64,000 bases of DNA, from positions 1,336,001 through 1,400,000 of the forward strand of contig NZ_CP197471.1 in assembly GCF_052180215.1 (NCBI RefSeq), written 5' to 3'. The translations under genes and the position numbers were made by a program. Origin of the DNA: Pseudoneobacillus sp052180215 (GTDB taxonomy: Bacteria > Bacillota > Bacilli > Bacillales > Cytobacillaceae). The notes beneath the pieces are model-generated. The model was not told where the DNA came from, made no database searches, and was given only the letters and a program-made list of their open reading frames with translations. Positions 50,355 to 59,905 of the stretch are shown piece by piece; position 1 is the first letter of the stretch; every line of letters starts with the position of its first letter.

Positions 50355-51314
50355 ATGAATTGGAATACGAGGGTAGCAGAACTATTGGATATTAAGTATC
50401 CCATTATTCAAGGGGGACTAGCATATTTAGCCTACTCTGACCTGGCAGCTGCTGTTTCGAATGCTGGTGGGTTAGGTCAAATAACAGCTATGTCCTTGGG
50501 GTCTCCTGATTTATTAAGAGATGAAATACATAGAGTTAAAGGGATGACAACAAATCCATATGGTGTTAATTTTGCGATTGGACAGCATGGAAGACCATTT
50601 GAAAAATTTTTAGAGGTGGCAATAGAGGAACAAGTACCAGTGATTAGCATGACAGGAGGAAATCCAGCACCTCTTTTTAAACAGCTAGAAGGTGTGGATA
50701 CCAAAAAACTAGTTCTTGTAGCAGCTAAACGTCAGGCAGTTAAAGCAGAGGAACTCGGGGCTGACGCCGTAATGGTGGTTGGTCAAGAAGGCGGGGGACA
50801 TCTTGGTAAAAATGATATTGGAACAATGGTTTTAATTCCACAGGTTGTTGACGCTGTTAGTATCCCGGTCATTGCTTCAGGTGGGATAGGTGATGGAAGA
50901 GGTTTAATGGCTGCTCTTAGCTTAGGAGCTGAAGGAATTGAAATGGGTACCAGATTTATTGCCACGAAAGAATGTGTCCATGCATCAAATAGTTACAAGC
51001 AATGTTTAGTCGAAGGTACAGAAAATGATACAGTGGTCATAAAAAAGACATTAGGTACACCTGCAAGAGCAATATATAATAAGTGGACAGAAAAAATCCT
51101 AAAGCTTGAGGAAAACCATGCTGACTATGAACGATTAAAGGAGTATATTAGTGGGAAAGCCAATAAAAAATTTATCTATGATGGAAAATTAGACGAGGGC
51201 TTTGCTTGGGCTGGGCAAGTAATGGGAATGATTAATGATATTCCTAGTGTGGAAGAATTGATACATAGAATGATACTGGATGCTACCAAGATTAGAGAAA
51301 AATGGGCAAAATGA
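50355..51314 (+). CDS. Nitronate monooxygenase / FabK-like FMN enzyme
   Basis: 319 residues, TIM-barrel FMN protein of the 2-nitropropane dioxygenase family. Features: IIQGGLAYLAYSDLAAAVSN at the N terminus, GADAVMVVGQEGGGHLG, VIASGGIGDGRGL and GAEGIEMGTRF (phosphate loops). Family members oxidise alkyl nitronates or act as enoyl-ACP reductase FabK; a catalytic His is seen in GGGHLG. The exact substrate is uncertain. ATG follows AAAGGGGGATAAAA. Confidence 0.88.
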   Translation: MNWNTRVAELLDIKYPIIQGGLAYLAYSDLAAAVSNAGGLGQITAMSLGSPDLLRDEIHRVKGMTTNPYGVNFAIGQHGRPFEKFLEVAIEEQVPVISMTGGNPAPLFKQLEGVDTKKLVLVAAKRQAVKAEELGADAVMVVGQEGGGHLGKNDIGTMVLIPQVVDAVSIPVIASGGIGDGRGLMAALSLGAEGIEMGTRFIATKECVHASNSYKQCLVEGTENDTVVIKKTLGTPARAIYNKWTEKILKLEENHADYERLKEYISGKANKKFIYDGKLDEGFAWAGQVMGMINDIPSVEELIHRMILDATKIREKWAK

Positions 51315-51348
51315 AAATGAACTTTGTGAATAAGGAGAATGATTTAAA

Positions 51349-51624
51349 GTGGAATATCAATATCCTATTGATCATACTTGGTCAACAGACGAAATTGTGG
51401 ATGTAATAAAATTTTATGAATGCATTGAATTAGCTTATGAAAAAGGTATTGAGCGTGATATACTTTTAACTGTTTATCGTCGCTTTAAAGAAATAGTACC
51501 AAGTAAATCAGAAGAAAAAACATTATGTGGGGAATTTGAAGAAATCAGCGGATATTCTTCTTATCGCACTATACAAAAAGCTAAAGACGCAGCAAGCGGT
51601 GATAAAATTCGAATGAAAAAATAA
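51349..51624 (+). CDS. yktA: YktA, UPF0223 family
   Basis: 91 residues starting MEYQYPIDHTWSTDEIVDVI, with VYRRFKEIVPSKSEEK and SGYSSYRTIQKAK: the UPF0223 (YktA) family. Function unknown. GTG 51349 with AAGGAG upstream, 34 bp after the preceding gene, so possibly co-transcribed with it. Syntenic with B. subtilis between speA and yktB. Confidence 0.9.
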   Translation: MEYQYPIDHTWSTDEIVDVIKFYECIELAYEKGIERDILLTVYRRFKEIVPSKSEEKTLCGEFEEISGYSSYRTIQKAKDAASGDKIRMKK

Positions 51625-51636
51625 TGATTATCAAAA

Positions 51637-51685
51637 ATAACAGGAGACACTTTATTATTCATAAAGTATCTCCTGTTATTTTTTT
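51637..51685. terminator. Bidirectional terminator yktA / yktB
   Basis: AATAACAGGAGA ... TCTCCTGTTATT with an inner ACTTTAT/ATAAAGT pairing, followed by T6. Confidence 0.92.
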
Positions 51686-51688
51686 TGT

Positions 51689-52309
51689 TTAAGAAAGCTT
51701 ATAAAGTGGTAATAAAGTGTTAAATGTACCTTCAATGATGTCAATGAGCTGAGTAGAAGACATATTGATAACATCATTTTTATCAATTTGATAACCACAT
51801 AAAAGTTCAGCCTTTTTTACAGTTTGGACCCTTTCCAGGAGCTCACTTAGGCCCTTTTTTCCTAATTGATCATGTCTGACACCACCAGGTTTTGTGTGGT
51901 CGCCTGACCAAACAAATTCAGCTGGAACCTGTTTATAAACAGATGAAAGTTTCTTTTCAAAACGAGATCCAATTTCAGCCTTTTGTGGAGCTTCATATAT
52001 TACAGCGTACCAAATAAAAAGATGTGTTTCCCATAAACCGATTTGAAAATGAGGCAGCATTTTATACCCTCTTGGATTTCGTGAAAAAGCAACCCAAGTA
52101 TCTTTTGGAGGATTAACCGTCCGGCGTGCATGTTTTGCTACATGAGAAAATACTTCTTCTCCTGTTATCGACGATAAAGTGGGTGTAAAGTAACCACCTA
52201 ATGCTTCCAGTTTAGGTCTAATTTTTAACTTTAATCCTTCCATCCTTGCATCAAAACCTTCTATTGTAAACACTTCAAAATCTTCTTGAGAAAAACCGCT
52301 AAATTCCAT
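51689..52309 (-). CDS. yktB: YktB, DUF1054 / UPF0637 family
   Basis: 206 residues, soluble. MEFSGFSQEDFEVFTIEGF, HARRTVNPPKDTWVAF and YKMLPHFQIGLW are family hallmarks. Structures of the family are known; function is not. ATG follows AGGATCC-adjacent AGGAGGATCC. Syntenic. Confidence 0.9.
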   Translation of the reverse strand: MEFSGFSQEDFEVFTIEGFDARMEGLKLKIRPKLEALGGYFTPTLSSITGEEVFSHVAKHARRTVNPPKDTWVAFSRNPRGYKMLPHFQIGLWETHLFIWYAVIYEAPQKAEIGSRFEKKLSSVYKQVPAEFVWSGDHTKPGGVRHDQLGKKGLSELLERVQTVKKAELLCGYQIDKNDVINMSSTQLIDIIEGTFNTLLPLYKLS

Positions 52310-52488
52310 AAAGGATCCTCCTGCTAAGTTTGCTCATTATTTTAGCATAATGCCAGAAAACTTAAAATAATTGTGCTTAAAAAATTGGGTATATGTCCAA
52401 TTTTGTTACCCCTGTAGAGTTAGCAACATAAGATAATAGTAAAAATAATCAGAAAAAACAATGGTTATTTCGGAAGGGGTGTTGTCCA

Positions 52489-52683
52489 ATGAAACAATTA
52501 ATGAACCAAACAAAAAAGAAAGCAGCAGTAAGAGAAAGAACAGCTGTACTCAAATTAGAAATGGATTATGAATTAGCTACATTATTTGAGGCCATGGAAG
52601 AAGATAATGAAGCGAAAAAATTAAAATGCAAAAACAAACTCGAAAAAATTCGTCAAGAGCTATTAAATTTACAAGAACTTTAA
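52489..52683 (+). CDS. ykzI: YkzI-like small protein
   Basis: 64 residues, strongly helical and charged (KKKAAVRERTAVLKLEMDYE ... KIRQELLNLQEL), with no hydrophobic segment. Size and position between yktB and yktC match B. subtilis ykzI. Function unknown. ATG 52489 with GGAAGGGGTG upstream. Confidence 0.75.
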   Translation: MKQLMNQTKKKAAVRERTAVLKLEMDYELATLFEAMEEDNEAKKLKCKNKLEKIRQELLNLQEL

Positions 52684-52691
52684 AAATTGCT

Positions 52692-52727
52692 GAACGGATT
52701 CCATTTTTCTAAGGAATTCGTTTATTT
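52692..52727 (+). terminator. Terminator of ykzI
   Basis: GAACGGATTCC / GGAATTCGTTT with one G-T pair, followed by ATTTTTG. Confidence 0.8.
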
Positions 52728-52842
52728 TTGTATGTTATGCTTGATTATATATATATCGGGAAACTATATAACTTGAAAGCAAAAGCTATATAAAATAAGC
52801 TAATTAATATGTACATACTTTTTAAGTAAGGAGGAATTTAGG

Positions 52843-53631
52843 ATGAAGTGGGAAGAACTTGATACATATGCAAAACAATGGACGAAAGAAGCTGGAGAAA
52901 GAATTCGGTCCTCCTTTTCGACTACCTTGGATATCACAACTAAATCTAGCCCTAATGATCTTGTAACCAATATGGATAGAGATATTGAAAAATTTTTTAT
53001 AGAAAAAATCAGAGAGCATTTTCCTCAACATAAAATTTTTGGAGAAGAAGGCTTTGGTGATACGTTGAATGATCTAAATGGAGTTGTTTGGATTATTGAT
53101 CCAATCGATGGAACCATGAATTTTATTCATCAACAAAGAAATTTTGCTATTTCCGTTGGGATATATGAAAACGGTATTGGACAAATAGGAATCATCTATG
53201 ATGTGGTACATGACGAATTATATTATGCGAGAAAGGGCCAAGGAGCTTATATAAATGGTGAGCCCGTACCAAAGTTAAAGGAAACAAATATCTCTGAAGC
53301 TATAGTTGGCTTAAATGCAATTTGGGCTACAGAAAATAAAAGGATTGATTATACAAAGATTGTTCCGCTTGTTCAAGATGTTCGTGGAACAAGATCATAC
53401 GGATCGGCGGCATTAGAATTAGTTTATGTTGCCACAGGCCGTATTGATGCCTATATTAGCATGAGACTTGCACCCTGGGATTTTGCTGCAGGTATTATTC
53501 TTGTTCAAGAACTGGGCGGTATTGCAACAAATATAGAAGGTAAAGAGCTAAACTTGATGGAAAAGAGTTCAGTATTTGTCGCAAAACCTCATTTACATCA
53601 ACAAATATTATCCAATTATCTTTTAAAATAA
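52843..53631 (+). CDS. yktC: Inositol monophosphatase family protein YktC
   Basis: 262 residues of the IMPase (SuhB) family. Metal-binding motifs: GEEGFGD (Glu), WIIDPIDGTMNFIH (DPxDGT) and the second Asp motif APWDFAAG. Such enzymes dephosphorylate myo-inositol-1-phosphate or related sugar phosphates, including NADP in some. ATG 52843 follows AAGGAGGAATTTAGG. Confidence 0.92.
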   Translation: MKWEELDTYAKQWTKEAGERIRSSFSTTLDITTKSSPNDLVTNMDRDIEKFFIEKIREHFPQHKIFGEEGFGDTLNDLNGVVWIIDPIDGTMNFIHQQRNFAISVGIYENGIGQIGIIYDVVHDELYYARKGQGAYINGEPVPKLKETNISEAIVGLNAIWATENKRIDYTKIVPLVQDVRGTRSYGSAALELVYVATGRIDAYISMRLAPWDFAAGIILVQELGGIATNIEGKELNLMEKSSVFVAKPHLHQQILSNYLLK

Positions 53632-53647
53632 ATTCTCTTTTCCGCAA

Positions 53648-53685
53648 AAAAAGAGGTTAGATTTTTACAATCTAACCTCTTTTTG
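53648..53685. terminator. Bidirectional terminator yktC / ylaF
   Basis: AGAGGTTAGATT / AATCTAACCTCT with flanking A and T tracts. Confidence 0.9.
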
Positions 53686-53703
53686 TTGATCTATCTTTGA
53701 ACA

Positions 53704-53889
53704 TTATAATTTTCCATTTTCACGCATTTTCTTTTTTGTTTTAAAACCGTATCCCATGACAAAAACTAAAGCAAGTATACATGCAAAAATTCCTATTAAG
53801 CTTCTTTCACCAATGGCAACACCTATACCCATAATAGCCATAGCTGCAAGAATGGCTAAAAAAAGAAAAGGCCATTTAATTTGATTCAT
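53704..53889 (-). CDS. ylaF: YlaF, DUF5325 small membrane protein
   Basis: 61 residues, two transmembrane helices and a KKKMRENGKL tail, matching B. subtilis YlaF. I choose ATG 53889 (GGAGG nine bases upstream); the ATG two codons earlier at 53895 is only three bases from it. Function unknown; diverges from typA. Confidence 0.82.
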   Translation of the reverse strand: MNQIKWPFLFLAILAAMAIMGIGVAIGERSLIGIFACILALVFVMGYGFKTKKKMRENGKL

Positions 53890-54050
53890 TCTCATATACC
53901 TCCGTACTGAATGGGAGTTGATAGTTAAAAAATAAACATATCTTTTATATTACACAAAAAGCTTTTAGTTTTCTACCTTAATTGTGGTATAATGTTTTAG
54001 TTGTGAAAAAAATGTCATAAAATGAACTTATCTCATAGGAGTGAACATAT

Positions 54051-55889
54051 TTGAATATTAGAGAAAATATACGAAATATAGCGATTATCGCCCACGTTGA
54101 CCATGGTAAAACAACATTGGTTGACCAATTATTAAAACAATCTGGAACTTTCCGATCAAATGAACATGTTGAAGAAAGAGCAATGGATTCCAATGATATT
54201 GAAAGAGAACGTGGTATTACCATCCTAGCTAAGAATACTGCTATTCAGTATAAGGATACAAAAATTAACATTCTTGATACACCAGGACACGCAGATTTTG
54301 GTGGAGAAGTAGAGCGCATCATGAAAATGGTTGATGGTGTATTACTTGTAGTAGATGCTTATGAAGGATGTATGCCACAAACAAGATTTGTTCTTAAAAA
54401 AGCTCTTGAGCAAAATTTAACACCAATTGTTGTTGTCAATAAAATTGACCGTGATTTTGCTAGACCAGCTGAGGTTGTGGATGAAGTAATTGATTTGTTT
54501 ATTGAACTTGGTGCAAATGAAGAACAATTAGAATTCCCAGTAGTTTATGCATCTGCTATCAATGGAACAGCAAGTATGAACCCTGATAAGCAAGATGAAA
54601 ACATGCAAGCATTATATGATACGGTCGTAGAACACATTCCTGCTCCGATTGATAATCGAGAAGAACCATTACAATTCCAAGTAGCTTTACTTGATTATAA
54701 TGACTATGTTGGCCGAATCGGAATTGGCCGTGTTTTCCGAGGCACTATGCAAGTTGGACAACAAGTAGCACTTATGAAGCTAGATGGGTCTATTAAACAA
54801 TTCCGTGTTACAAAAATGTTTGGATTCTTCGGATTAAAACGTCAAGAAATCCAAGAAGCTTTCCCTGGTGACTTAATCGCTGTATCAGGGATGGATGATA
54901 TTAACGTAGGGGAAACAGTTTGTCCTACTGAACATCCAGAGGCGTTACCGGTATTAAGAATTGATGAGCCAACATTACAAATGACTTTCCTAGTTAATAA
55001 CTCTCCTTTTGCAGGAAGAGAAGGGAAATATGTAACGGCTCGTAAAATTGAGGAGCGTTTACGTGCCCAGTTAGAAACAGATGTGAGTTTACGTGTTGAA
55101 AACACGGACTCACCAGATGAATGGATTGTTTCAGGTCGTGGTGAACTTCACTTATCTATCTTAATTGAAAACATGCGTCGTGAAGGTTATGAATTGCAAG
55201 TATCAAAGCCAGAAGTAATCGTTCGTGAAATTGATGGAGTTCGCTGTGAACCAATTGAAAGAGTCCAAATAGATATCCCAGAAGAAAATACTGGGGCAGT
55301 AATGGAATCTATCGGTGAACGTAAAGGTGAAATGGTCGATATGGTTAATAACGGAAGCGGTCAGGTTCGTTTAACGTTTATGGTACCTGCTCGTGGATTA
55401 ATTGGTTATACAACAGAGTTTTTAACGTTAACTCGTGGATATGGTATTATCAATCATACGTTTGATAGCTACCAACCAATGGCACAAGGCCAAGTTGGAG
55501 GACGCCGCCAAGGTGTTCTAGTTTCTATGGAAACTGGAAAAGCGTCTACTTATGGAATATTAGGGGTTGAAGATAGAGGAACTATTTTCGTTGAGCCTGG
55601 TACTGATATTTATGAAGGTATGATTGTCGGAGAACATTCACGTGAGAATGACCTGACAGTTAATATCGCGAAAGTAAAACAAGCTACAAACATTCGTTCA
55701 GCAAATAAAGATCAGACGACATCGATGAAAAAGCCAAGAATTATGTCCTTAGAACAGTCATTAGAATATTTAAATGATGACGAATACTGTGAAATCACAC
55801 CTGAGTCCATTCGATTACGTAAAAAGATTCTAGATAAAAACGAACGTGAAAGAGTAACTAAAAAGAAAAAGTACGCTGAAACGAATTAA
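54051..55889 (+). CDS. typA: Ribosome-associated GTPase TypA/BipA
   Basis: 612 residues. G domain 1-200 with G1 HVDHGKTT, G2 RGITI, G3 DTPGHADF, G4 NKID; then domain II, EF-G-like domains III and V and the BipA-specific C-terminal domain. It is a translational GTPase needed for ribosome assembly and growth at low temperature. TTG 54051 follows ATAGGAGTG. The start matches B. subtilis TypA (RxDLRNIAIIAHV equivalent). ylaH follows 21 bp downstream. Confidence 0.97.
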   Translation: MNIRENIRNIAIIAHVDHGKTTLVDQLLKQSGTFRSNEHVEERAMDSNDIERERGITILAKNTAIQYKDTKINILDTPGHADFGGEVERIMKMVDGVLLVVDAYEGCMPQTRFVLKKALEQNLTPIVVVNKIDRDFARPAEVVDEVIDLFIELGANEEQLEFPVVYASAINGTASMNPDKQDENMQALYDTVVEHIPAPIDNREEPLQFQVALLDYNDYVGRIGIGRVFRGTMQVGQQVALMKLDGSIKQFRVTKMFGFFGLKRQEIQEAFPGDLIAVSGMDDINVGETVCPTEHPEALPVLRIDEPTLQMTFLVNNSPFAGREGKYVTARKIEERLRAQLETDVSLRVENTDSPDEWIVSGRGELHLSILIENMRREGYELQVSKPEVIVREIDGVRCEPIERVQIDIPEENTGAVMESIGERKGEMVDMVNNGSGQVRLTFMVPARGLIGYTTEFLTLTRGYGIINHTFDSYQPMAQGQVGGRRQGVLVSMETGKASTYGILGVEDRGTIFVEPGTDIYEGMIVGEHSRENDLTVNIAKVKQATNIRSANKDQTTSMKKPRIMSLEQSLEYLNDDEYCEITPESIRLRKKILDKNERERVTKKKKYAETN

Positions 55890-55910
55890 AGAAAGGGGGA
55901 TAAGCCGGAT

Positions 55911-56237
55911 ATGGATGTTAGCCAACGTTTATCATTCTTTGCCGCTTTATTTCGTGTTGATGAGCAGCCTGAAGTGGGAATGTGGTTACTTTATATTACA
56001 ACAATCGTCTTATCCATCATTGTTTATAAGTTAGGGTTTGCCAAGAAATTACCTCTTGGCAAATCCATCATCATTTATTTCTTTTTAATAATCGGCTGTA
56101 CCATCTTAACGTTTTTAGGTGTATTTTTACCGGTTGCAGAGGGATTAGTAGTTGCAGCTCTTATACTAATAATATATAAAATTCGCTTAAAACAATCTAA
56201 AAAGGCAGAGGCGAAAGCGAATTCTTCGGAGGGGTAA
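55911..56237 (+). CDS. ylaH: YlaH-like membrane protein
   Basis: 108 residues, three membrane segments (about 22-40, 50-68, 74-92), basic C terminus. The N terminus VSQRLSFFAALFRVDEQPE and its position directly after typA identify YlaH. Function unknown. Probably co-transcribed with typA and the next gene (2 bp gap). Confidence 0.88.
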   Translation: MDVSQRLSFFAALFRVDEQPEVGMWLLYITTIVLSIIVYKLGFAKKLPLGKSIIIYFFLIIGCTILTFLGVFLPVAEGLVVAALILIIYKIRLKQSKKAEAKANSSEG

Positions 56238-56239
56238 GA

Positions 56240-56527
56240 TTGAAATCTCTACAAGATTCACTATACAATTGGCTAACAATAAAAGTTGTTTGTGACGAGC
56301 GTCCTGATGATACGGCTGCGGTGGAAACAAAGGAATTGTTTGATGATATCTTACAAAATGAACATGGTGTTTCGGATATAATTGTTACCACTGATGCTGT
56401 TATGTATTATTTAGAGTATAAGCATCAAAATGAAGTGAAAAAGGCACGATATCCTAGGGAACTTATTGAAATTATGCTTAATCAGATAAACCAAGAGCCT
56501 GAAAAGTACCTAAATTATCCTGAATGA
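56240..56527 (+). CDS. Conserved hypothetical protein, 95 aa
   Basis: 95 residues, acidic and soluble, TTG 56240 with GGAGGGGTAAGA upstream inside the ylaH end. Contains NWLTIKVVCDERPDDTAAVE and a C-terminal YPRELIEIMLNQINQ. I do not recognise the family. It is the last gene of the typA-ylaH operon. Confidence 0.75.
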   Translation: MKSLQDSLYNWLTIKVVCDERPDDTAAVETKELFDDILQNEHGVSDIIVTTDAVMYYLEYKHQNEVKKARYPRELIEIMLNQINQEPEKYLNYPE

Positions 56528-56532
56528 TAGAA

Positions 56533-56566
56533 AAGAACTCGTTTCTTCTGAAGCGAGTTCTTTTTT
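56533..56566. terminator. Bidirectional terminator
   Basis: AAGAACTCG / CGAGTTCTT with a 12-nt loop, A4 before and T5 after. Confidence 0.88.
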
Positions 56567-56587
56567 ACAATTATATATTCAAATTAA

Positions 56588-57043
56588 TTAAGCATTTCTC
56601 ATTGCATCCATCACTTGTTTATCTAAGCGTGCAGCTGCGTCTTTATCATAGGTTTTATCATATTGGGGCTCAACTGTAATCTTTGAACCATAAAACATGA
56701 CATCACGAACCTCATTAATTTTTATTTGAACAAGAGCAAGTTTAAGAGGTACATCATTTAGCTTTTCTTGTATAACATTTGCTGTTCCACTAATAGAGTA
56801 TGTAGACTCGTTAGCAATTAAATTAATAACCACCTTCGAATTGTTATTAATGTTTTGGATTATTCTGGAACGGTTATCTACCGCAAAATAGACGGTTTCA
56901 TCATCTTTTGCCAATATCCAGGAAATCGCACTAACGTTTGGACCTGCAGATTCAAAATCAACAGTAGCTAAGGTAACAAAACGTTCTTTTTGTAATTCAT
57001 CAAATAATGGCTTAATAAGTTTAGGTTCAACTTGATTTGGCAT
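56588..57043 (-). CDS. Pyridoxamine-phosphate-oxidase-fold protein
   Basis: 151 residues with a split-barrel flavin-binding fold. The N-terminal strand FVTLATVDFESAGPNVSAISW and FAVDNRSRIIQNI are characteristic of PPOX-class proteins, many of which bind FMN, heme or F420. The substrate is unknown. ATG 57043 with AAAGGAGGAG upstream. Next to a dispersed repeat. Confidence 0.8.
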   Translation of the reverse strand: MPNQVEPKLIKPLFDELQKERFVTLATVDFESAGPNVSAISWILAKDDETVYFAVDNRSRIIQNINNNSKVVINLIANESTYSISGTANVIQEKLNDVPLKLALVQIKINEVRDVMFYGSKITVEPQYDKTYDKDAAARLDKQVMDAMRNA

Positions 57044-57114
57044 TTTTGTAACTCCTCCTTTATTCTAATAACATCATACATTTAAATATAATCATTCTTC
57101 AACTAAGAGGTATT

Positions 57115-57290
57115 AAAAGGCGTTTTCGTATAAATTGTGGTTTTGGTAAAAATCCCAAAAGCCGGATTTTTACATCCTTTCTTAAAAAGTAAGCAGCTCT
57201 TTTCTTGATTTCTATACGAGTTTAATCATGCTACACTGAGAATACCCTTTTAATAAATTAGAAAAGCAACAAAGTTTTAGAAAAGAGCCT
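57115..57290 (+). repeat. ~177-bp two-hairpin dispersed repeat, copy B
   Basis: Aligns over its length with the reverse complement of 18111-18287, about three quarters identical by eye. Hairpin 1 (GTAAAAATCC-N8-GGATTTTTAC) and hairpin 2 arms (GCTCTTTTCT / AGAAAAGAGC) are fully conserved, whereas the loop between the arms of hairpin 2 has drifted. It fills most of the 349-bp gap 57044-57392. Confidence 0.9.
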
Positions 57291-57392
57291 ATTAAAAACA
57301 ATTTAGAAGGATCTAAGGATGTTGTGTTTACAATCATACATTCAACAATGATATACTATACAATAAGATAGTTAATTATTCAGAGGTGTCTT

Positions 57393-57593
57393 ATGAGGGT
57401 AAAATGTGTAATATGTGATAAAGTGGAAACAATTGAAAGTGAATCTCTAGTAGCTAAGCGGCTTCGAAATCGTCCTATTCATACATTTATGTGTAAAGTA
57501 TGTGAAGAGAGGATTGCGGAAAGAACAAAAATACGTTTAGATACTGGTAAATTCCAATTTAATCGTCCAAAGACCGAAGAAGATGATTGGTGA
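57393..57593 (+). CDS. ylaI: YlaI, DUF2197 zinc-ribbon protein
   Basis: 66 residues beginning MRVKCVICDKVETIESES, with a second FMCKVCEERI: a four-cysteine zinc ribbon as in B. subtilis YlaI. Function unknown. ATG 57393 with CAGAGGTG upstream. Confidence 0.88.
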   Translation: MRVKCVICDKVETIESESLVAKRLRNRPIHTFMCKVCEERIAERTKIRLDTGKFQFNRPKTEEDDW

Positions 57594-57650
57594 TATAAAT
57601 ATATATATCAACGGAGTTAATGATTAGTTAAAACAATAAGAGCTAAGTGA

Positions 57651-57683
57651 AAAAACTCATGGTTAAGGACCATGAGTTTTTTT
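57651..57683. terminator. Bidirectional terminator ylaI / ylaJ
   Basis: AAAAACTCATGG / CCATGAGTTTTT with a 7-nt loop. Confidence 0.9.
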
Positions 57684-57686
57684 ATT

Positions 57687-58271
57687 TTAATCCATTTGAT
57701 TATTTGATTGTTTATTTTGCTTGTTATTTAAATTCTTTTGTTCAGATTTATTTAATTGTTTTTTAGGATCCTGAATTCCATTTTTAGGCTTAGGATCAAC
57801 TATATCAGCAGGTATTTCCGGCATTAATCTTCCCGCAATGTCTGCAAGTTCATTCATTATTCCTCTGATTGGTTCTCCATTGTTTATGTCTTGGGTAATT
57901 TCTTTAAGTCTTGCTGTTATATCAGGATCCGCAATAACCACGGCTTTTGCTCCATAAGGGTCTTTTTTTAAACTTTCTGCAACAGAGTATTTTATCGACC
58001 CAACTTGTGATCGTTCGATGTTTGAATCAACATCTATTCCAACAAAGGCGAAATTACCCAAAACAACGGCTGAAGCATCCTCTACATTAGGTAAACTTGT
58101 AGTAAGTTGGACTAAATGCTGAGCAATTTGCTGACCTGTTTTTCTATCCACGTTTTGTAGGTTTGAATTTTTAACTTGTATTAGGTTTTCCTTGTGGTTT
58201 TGTGCCACATTATTATTATTGCATCCACTTAAAATTTGGAAAGAGGCAACGATTAGAAACCATATTCTCAT
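57687..58271 (-). CDS. ylaJ: YhcN/YlaJ-family spore lipoprotein
   Basis: 194 residues from ATG 58271, which has AGGAGG ten bases upstream. Lipobox ILSGC (Cys17) and a YhcN/YlaJ domain (about 45-150; VVLGNFAFVGIDVDSN, DPYGAKAVVIADPDI). The C terminus is low-complexity Lys/Asn/Gln. Proteins of this family sit in the inner spore membrane and affect germination or outgrowth. Divergent from ylaK. Confidence 0.88.
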   Translation of the reverse strand: MRIWFLIVASFQILSGCNNNNVAQNHKENLIQVKNSNLQNVDRKTGQQIAQHLVQLTTSLPNVEDASAVVLGNFAFVGIDVDSNIERSQVGSIKYSVAESLKKDPYGAKAVVIADPDITARLKEITQDINNGEPIRGIMNELADIAGRLMPEIPADIVDPKPKNGIQDPKKQLNKSEQKNLNNKQNKQSNNQMD

Positions 58272-58479
58272 GAGAAGAATTCCTCCTATATTGATTTGAC
58301 TTTCTTTAGATAAATTCATCAGTAGGAAGTAGCATTATACTTAAATAATGTTCACTAGTTTTTTCATTTATTTTTATTGTGTAAAATTTCTTCTATCTTT
58401 ATTCGACCAAACATATATTTTAAGCAAAGTCCCATCTATTATTTACCAAAAAATGAACATTAGATCAGGAGGCGACAGA

Positions 58480-59808
58480 TTGAATAAAATATATGTTCTT
58501 GATACTAACGTTTTATTACAGGATCCCTATTCCATTTTTTCTTTTGAAGATAATGAAGTGGTGATCCCAGCAGTAGTACTTGAAGAAGTAGACTCAAAGA
58601 AGCGTTATATGGACGAGGTGGGAAGAAATGCAAGGATGGTTTCGAGGCTACTAGATAGTTTAAGGGAAACAGGTAAGTTACATGAAAAAATCCAACTTGA
58701 AAATGGTGGCTACTTAAGGATTGAATTAAATCATAGATCCTTTCAGCAATTACAAGAAATATTCGTTGAGAAAACAAATGATAATCGTATATTAGCTGTT
58801 GCCAAAAATTTATATTTAGAAGAGGAAACAAAAGAAAATGGCAAAAAGGTAATACTAGTTAGTAAAGATGCACTAGTACGGGTAAAAGCCGATGCCATTG
58901 GTCTATATGCGGAAGACTTTCTAAGTGATCGAGTGATTGAAGATGAATCTATTTATACAGGTTTTTTAGAGGTATACATCCCTGTTGAAATATTAGGACG
59001 CTTTTATGAAAAAGGGGAATTACTTTTGTCTGAGGTAGCGAACCATCCTTTTTATCCCAATCAATTTCTCGTAATGAAAGATGCATTAGGGGGGTCAGCA
59101 TCGGCCATTGGGATGGTAGATAAAACCGGAAAGAAAGTAAGAAAACTTGTTTCAAATCATGACCATGTTTGGGGGATTCGCTCAAGAAATGTTCAGCAAA
59201 CGATGGCCATTGAACTCTTGCTTAGGAAGGATATCCCTCTTGTAACGTTAGTTGGTAAAGCTGGGACAGGAAAAACATTACTAGCATTAGCCTCCGGGTT
59301 AATGGAAACAGAGGATTACAATGAATATAAAAAACTTCTAGTGGCACGACCTATTATACCTGTTGGTAAAGATCTAGGATACTTACCTGGTGAGAAACAG
59401 GAAAAACTCCGTCCTTGGGTTCAGCCGATTTATGATAATCTAGAGTTTCTATTTAATACTAAAAAACCTGGTGAATTAGATGCCATTCTAGCGGGAATGG
59501 GCTCCATTGAAGTAGAGGCTTTAACTTATATTCGCGGTAGAAGTATTCCTGACCAATTTATTATTATTGATGAGGCACAAAATCTTACAAAACATGAAGT
59601 AAAGACAATCTTAACCCGTGTAGGAGAGGGAAGTAAGATTGTTCTGATGGGAGACCCCGAACAGATTGATCATCCTTATTTAGATGCCTATAATAATGGA
59701 CTCACGTATGTGGTGGAAAAGTTTAAAGAACAGTCAGTAGCAGGACATGTAAAGTTATTAAAAGGGGAGAGATCGGGCTTAGCGCGTCTTGCAGCCGAGT
59801 TATTATAA
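58480..59808 (+). CDS. ylaK: PhoH2-type PIN-PhoH protein YlaK
   Basis: 442 residues from TTG 58480 (AGGAGG eight bases upstream), the length of B. subtilis YlaK; the frame runs open 44 codons further upstream without a start signal. N-terminal PIN ribonuclease domain (about 1-140, VLDTNVLLQDP, VLEEVD) and C-terminal PhoH ATPase (Walker A GKAGTGKT, Walker B FIIIDEAQN). PhoH2 proteins are RNA helicase/RNases. Acts alone here, without a PhoAT antitoxin gene. Confidence 0.92.
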   Translation: MNKIYVLDTNVLLQDPYSIFSFEDNEVVIPAVVLEEVDSKKRYMDEVGRNARMVSRLLDSLRETGKLHEKIQLENGGYLRIELNHRSFQQLQEIFVEKTNDNRILAVAKNLYLEEETKENGKKVILVSKDALVRVKADAIGLYAEDFLSDRVIEDESIYTGFLEVYIPVEILGRFYEKGELLLSEVANHPFYPNQFLVMKDALGGSASAIGMVDKTGKKVRKLVSNHDHVWGIRSRNVQQTMAIELLLRKDIPLVTLVGKAGTGKTLLALASGLMETEDYNEYKKLLVARPIIPVGKDLGYLPGEKQEKLRPWVQPIYDNLEFLFNTKKPGELDAILAGMGSIEVEALTYIRGRSIPDQFIIIDEAQNLTKHEVKTILTRVGEGSKIVLMGDPEQIDHPYLDAYNNGLTYVVEKFKEQSVAGHVKLLKGERSGLARLAAELL

Positions 59809-59866
59809 AGGCTATGGTAACTAAATATCAATACGAATCTTAAACATAGCCCATTATAAAAAAAAG

Positions 59867-59897
59867 AAAAGGAGGCAGATTATTGTGCCTCCTTTTA
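59867..59897. terminator. Bidirectional terminator ylaK / downstream gene
   Basis: AAAAGGAGGCA / TGCCTCCTTTT with an 8-nt loop. Confidence 0.88.
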
Positions 59898-59905
59898 TAG
59901 ATTTT